From NCBI GenBank assembly GCA_947306365.1, contig CAMZGD010000001.1:1-64000 (forward strand): a DNA stretch of 64,000 bases. Direction: 5' to 3'. Below, piece by piece: positions 60,502 to 64,000 of the stretch (position 1 is its first letter; each line of letters opens with the position of its first letter). The notes under the pieces were generated by a model, which worked only from the letters and a program-made list of their open reading frames with translations, ran no database searches and was not told the DNA's origin. The translations under genes were made by a program, and so were the position numbers. Origin of the DNA: an uncultured Bacteroidales bacterium (lineage in GTDB: Bacteria; Bacteroidota; Bacteroidia; Bacteroidales; UBA932).

Positions 60502-61387
60502 TCGTTTCCACCGCTGCCTTCATCGCATCGAACACCGGGCCGTCCGCAAGGGCGGCCGGTGTTCCTTCATCTCCGCCCTCCCGGACGCTCTGCACCAGCG
60601 GAATCTGGCCGACCAGGTCGATGCCGTACTTGTCGGCGATCAGTTGGCCGCCGTCACGGCCGAAGATGTAATAGCGGTTTTCGGGCAGTTCGGCGGGCGT
60701 GAACCACGACATGTTCTCGATGATGCCCAGGATCGGCTTGCCGACATCCGGGTTCCGGTAAAGGTTGACGCTCTTTTCCACGTCCGCCAGGGCGACGGCC
60801 TGGGGCGTCGTGACGATGATGGCCCCGCTGAGCGGGATGTCGTGGACCAGCGAGATGTGGATGTCGCCGGTTCCGGGCGGCAGGTCGATGAGCAGGAAGT
60901 CGAGTTCTCCCCACTTCACCTGCAGCAGCATCTGCTTGAGGGCGTTGCAGGCCATCGGGCCACGCCAGATCAGGGCCTGTTCCGGCCGGGCGAAATACCC
61001 GATGCTCATCCATTTCACGCCGTATTTCTCGATGGGGATGAGAATCTCCTTGCAGTCGTCGGTGATCTCGGCGTCTTCGGGCAGGGGATTGCCCATTTCG
61101 TCATACACTTCCACTTCGGGAATCTCGCCTTCGGTTCCGGTCATTTTCGGAATGGAAGGACCGTATACGTCGGCGTCGGCCAGGCCGACCTTGTAGCCCA
61201 TTCGGGCGAGGGTGACGGCCAGATTGACGGCGACAGTGGATTTTCCGACACCGCCCTTTCCGGAGGCGACGGCAATGATATGCCCTACATCCTGCAGCTG
61301 TTCCATGCCGAGTTCGAGCGGCCGTTTCTTCGGCTGGGGTTTGGGAGGATGGGGATTATAGGGCCCTTTGATTTCGTAAGGATTCAT
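60482..61387 (-). CDS. Mrp/NBP35 family P-loop ATPase (Fe-S carrier), without N-terminal DUF59 domain
   Basis: '[21 protein letters not shown]', '[16 protein letters not shown]', 'GIIENMSWF'. Confidence 0.93.
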   Translation of the reverse strand: MNPYEIKGPYNPHPPKPQPKKRPLELGMEQLQDVGHIIAVASGKGGVGKSTVAVNLAVTLARMGYKVGLADADVYGPSIPKMTGTEGEIPEVEVYDEMGNPLPEDAEITDDCKEILIPIEKYGVKWMSIGYFARPEQALIWRGPMACNALKQMLLQVKWGELDFLLIDLPPGTGDIHISLVHDIPLSGAIIVTTPQAVALADVEKSVNLYRNPDVGKPILGIIENMSWFTPAELPENRYYIFGRDGGQLIADKYGIDLVGQIPLVQSVREGGDEGTPAALADGPVFDAMKAAVETIISPEP

Positions 61388-61397
61388 AATAATTTCG

Positions 61398-61405
61398 TAA
61401 TTTTG
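61398..61405 (+). promoter_or_regulatory. -7 element TAATTTTG for glycerate kinase-RNase HII gene
   Basis: TAnnTTTG 20 nt before ATG 61426. Confidence 0.5.
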
Positions 61406-61425
61406 TATGATTCGGTGTTACCAAG

Positions 61426-63117
61426 ATGACAAAGATACGGAATATTCTGATTGTTCCCGACAAATTTAAAGGTTCTCTTTCTGCGGAAGGGGTGGCCGAT
61501 GCGCTGGAGTCGGCGGTCAGGCGGAACCTGGTCGGCGGCATGAACGCCCGAATCGTGAAACTGCCGATGGCCGATGGCGGCGACGGGTCCATGGAAGTGG
61601 TGGAGGCGGCGCTCGGCGGCGCTTGTGAAAGGGTCTTTGTCGCCAGTTTCGATGCCCTGATGCGCCCGATCCAGGCGCCGGTGCTGCTCTTCGACGAAGG
61701 CCGGCAGGCCTTTATCGAAATGGCGAAGGTATGCGGGCTGGCCATGCTGGCGCCGCAGGAGCGGAATCCGGAAAAGACGACTTCCTACGGCTTGGGCGTA
61801 TTGATTGCCGCAGCGATGGCGCGCGGATGCCGGCGGGTCGTGGTCGGCATCGGCGGCAGCGCCACCAATGATGGCGGCGCTGGGCTGCTGGATGCCCTCT
61901 GTGACGCGGCGAATACACCCACGCGCGTCAGAACCTTTTCAAGCCCGTCGGGGGCGCCTGGGCTCGAAAGAACCTGCCGCTCCACCAGGCTTGCGCATAT
62001 TCGCCGTGTCATGGAGGGCGTGAAGATAACGGTTGCCTGCGATGTCGACAATCCGTTGTTGGGCCCCGATGGGGCGACGATGGTGTATGGTCCGCAGAAA
62101 GGGGCGGACGCCGCGATGCTCGGGCGGCTCGAACGGAGGATGGAACGCTTTGCGGCGGAGGCGGGGCTTGATACCGTCCTGCCGGGCGGCGGCGCGGCGG
62201 GCGGCGTGGGCGCGGCCCTACATAAACTCGGCGCCGAACTTGTACCCGGCTGGAAACTCTTCGGGGAACTCGCCGGTTTGGAAGAACAGGTCGCAGCGGC
62301 CGATTACGTTGTCACCGGCGAAGGCCGTTTCGACAGCCAGAGCCTGGAAGGCAAACTCGTCAGCGGCGTCCTGACGCTCTGCCGCAAGTACCATAAGAAG
62401 CCCGTCGTGGTTTGCGGCCAGTGCGCCCTGGCTGCTTCGGTCTGGAAGAAGGCGGGGATTGCCGACGTCTATTCCCTCAGCGAGATCGAACCCGACCTGG
62501 CGCGTTGCATCAGCGATGCCGGGCGTCTCCTTTCCGGAGACAGGCTCCTTGTGGCCGGCTGTGACGAAGCGGGCCGCGGCTGTCTTGCCGGGCCGGTTTT
62601 CGCCGCTGCAGTCATCCTTCCCGAGGGATTCTCCCATCCGCTGCTGAACGACTCCAAGCAGCTTACGGAAGCGCAACGCGACGAACTGCGTCCGGTCATC
62701 GAACGGGAGGCTGTCGCCTGGACGGTCACGGCCGTGAGCGCCGAAGAGATTGACAGGATCAACATCCTCAATGCCTCGATAGAGGGGATGAAACGGTCCC
62801 TCGACAAACTGCCGGTCAAGCCGGACCTGGTACTGGTGGACGGCAACCGGTTTTCTTCCTGGAACGGTGCGCCGGCGCATACGGTCGTGAAAGGTGACGG
62901 CACCGTACAGGCCATCGCGGCAGCCAGCGTCCTGGCCAAGACGCACCGCGACCAGTATATGCGGGAGCTTGCCGAAACGTATCCCCAGTACGGGTGGGAC
63001 CGGAACATGGCCTATCCCACGGAGGAACACCGCCGCGCCATCCGCACATACGGCGTCACGCCGCATCACCGCAAATCCTTCAACCTCTATGGAGATGATG
63101 CGACTGTGTTGTTTTAA
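61426..63117 (+). CDS. Glycerate kinase-ribonuclease HII fusion protein
   Basis: N-terminal 'IVPDKFKGSLSAEGVADALE', 'GIGGSATNDGGAGLLDAL', 'VACDVDNPLLGPDGATMVYGPQKGA'; C-terminal 'VAGCDEAGRGCLAGPVFAAAVIL', 'LNDSKQLTEAQRDEL', 'VLVDGNR', 'HRKSFN'. Confidence 0.92.
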   Translation: MTKIRNILIVPDKFKGSLSAEGVADALESAVRRNLVGGMNARIVKLPMADGGDGSMEVVEAALGGACERVFVASFDALMRPIQAPVLLFDEGRQAFIEMAKVCGLAMLAPQERNPEKTTSYGLGVLIAAAMARGCRRVVVGIGGSATNDGGAGLLDALCDAANTPTRVRTFSSPSGAPGLERTCRSTRLAHIRRVMEGVKITVACDVDNPLLGPDGATMVYGPQKGADAAMLGRLERRMERFAAEAGLDTVLPGGGAAGGVGAALHKLGAELVPGWKLFGELAGLEEQVAAADYVVTGEGRFDSQSLEGKLVSGVLTLCRKYHKKPVVVCGQCALAASVWKKAGIADVYSLSEIEPDLARCISDAGRLLSGDRLLVAGCDEAGRGCLAGPVFAAAVILPEGFSHPLLNDSKQLTEAQRDELRPVIEREAVAWTVTAVSAEEIDRINILNASIEGMKRSLDKLPVKPDLVLVDGNRFSSWNGAPAHTVVKGDGTVQAIAAASVLAKTHRDQYMRELAETYPQYGWDRNMAYPTEEHRRAIRTYGVTPHHRKSFNLYGDDATVLF

Positions 63118-63131
63118 TGGAAAAGAATGTA

Positions 63132-63139
63132 TACATTTG
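63132..63139 (+). promoter_or_regulatory. -7 element TACATTTG for EF-G-like gene
   Basis: TAnnTTTG upstream of ATG 63183. Confidence 0.5.
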
Positions 63140-63182
63140 CAGGCTATTCCAACGAAATCAATAATATAAACGTTTATATCCC

Positions 63183-64000
63183 ATGAAGAATTATTCAACA
63201 GACCAGATCCGGAACGTCGTCCTGCTTGGCGGCACGCGTTCCGGCAAGACCACCCTGGCCGAGGCGATGCTGTATGAGGGCAAGGTGATCGACCGCCGCG
63301 GCACCGTAGAGGGCAAGAACACGGTTTCGGACAACACGGAAGTCGAACAGATCTTCCAGCGCTCCATCTATTCCACCCCGCTCTATGCTGAGTACAAAGA
63401 CCACAAGATCAATGTGATCGATGCGCCGGGAGCCGATGATTTCGTCGAGGGCGCCATCCTGGGCCTGAACGTCTGCGAGTCGGCGGTGATGCTGGTCAAC
63501 GCCGGTCAGGGCGTCGAGGTGGGCACCGAGATCCACGGCCGTTATGCCGAGCAGTACAACAAGCCGGTGATCCTTGCCGTCAATCAGCTCGACACGGAGA
63601 AGTCCAACTGGGACAATACGCTCGACAGCCTGCACCAGGCGTTCGGCGGCCGTCCGGTGGTGATCCAGTTCCCGGTGAACGCCGGCGTGAACTTCGACAG
63701 CATCGTCGACGTGCTCAAGATGAAGATGTTCAAGTTCAAGGACGACAACGGCACCTTCGAAGAGTGTGAGATTCCGGGCGACCTCAAGGGCAAGGCCGAG
63801 GACCTGCGCGCCGAACTGATGGAGAAGGCGGCTGAAGGCGACGAGGAGCTGATGATGAAATTCTTCGACGAAGGCGAACTGACCGAAGAGGAGATGCACC
63901 AGGGCCTTCGCGTGGGCTTCGACAAGGGCGAGACCTATCCGGTGTTCTGCGTCTGCGCCAAGAAGGACGTGGGTGTCCGCCGCCTGATGGAATTCGTGAC
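63183..64000 (+). CDS. Elongation factor G-like translational GTPase, 3' truncated by window edge
   Basis: Read directly (absent from ORF track): MKNYSTDQIRNVVLLGGTRSGKTTLAEAMLYEG...VIDAPGADDFVEGAILGLNVCESAVMLVNAGQGVEVGTEI..NQLD. Confidence 0.82.
   Translation, partial: MKNYSTDQIRNVVLLGGTRSGKTTLAEAMLYEGKVIDRRGTVEGKNTVSDNTEVEQIFQRSIYSTPLYAEYKDHKINVIDAPGADDFVEGAILGLNVCESAVMLVNAGQGVEVGTEIHGRYAEQYNKPVILAVNQLDTEKSNWDNTLDSLHQAFGGRPVVIQFPVNAGVNFDSIVDVLKMKMFKFKDDNGTFEECEIPGDLKGKAEDLRAELMEKAAEGDEELMMKFFDEGELTEEEMHQGLRVGFDKGETYPVFCVCAKKDVGVRRLMEFV

Overview
A 64-kb, gene-dense chromosomal segment from a high-GC member of the Bacteroidota. The affiliation is inferred from recurrent TAnnTTTG -7 promoter elements, BACON and DUF4251 lipoproteins, a SecDF fusion, a DUF2723 protein and FrdAB. 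The content is mostly housekeeping: SecDF, ThyA/FolA, KsgA, MutS, PpiD-LptC-TPR-OMP cluster, Mfd, RuvB, RuvA, FrdAB, HflX, TonB, Mdh, YbeY, MnmG, FadD-like ligase, GcvH, SufS, FolK, GlyRS, YchF, AspRS and Mrp. There are two tRNAs, Ser-GCT and Pro-TGG. I found no rRNA, CRISPR array, transposase, integrase or phage module. The last gene (EF-G-like) runs off the right edge and is missing from the ORF track. The most interesting items are: (i) one ORF fusing glycerate kinase to ribonuclease HII; (ii) a 1166-aa coiled-coil lipoprotein next to a beta-barrel protein; (iii) a BACON-LRR-thioredoxin-like-M64 protease; (iv) a SufE-DUF59 fusion in a genome region whose Mrp lacks its usual DUF59 domain; (v) several genes with the -7 element 4-9 nt from the start codon, predicting leaderless mRNAs; (vi) large intergenic palindromes, a dispersed repeat, and a 36-bp tandem hairpin repeat in the putative tRNA-Ser leader. 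All family calls come from reading translations by eye; no database search was run.
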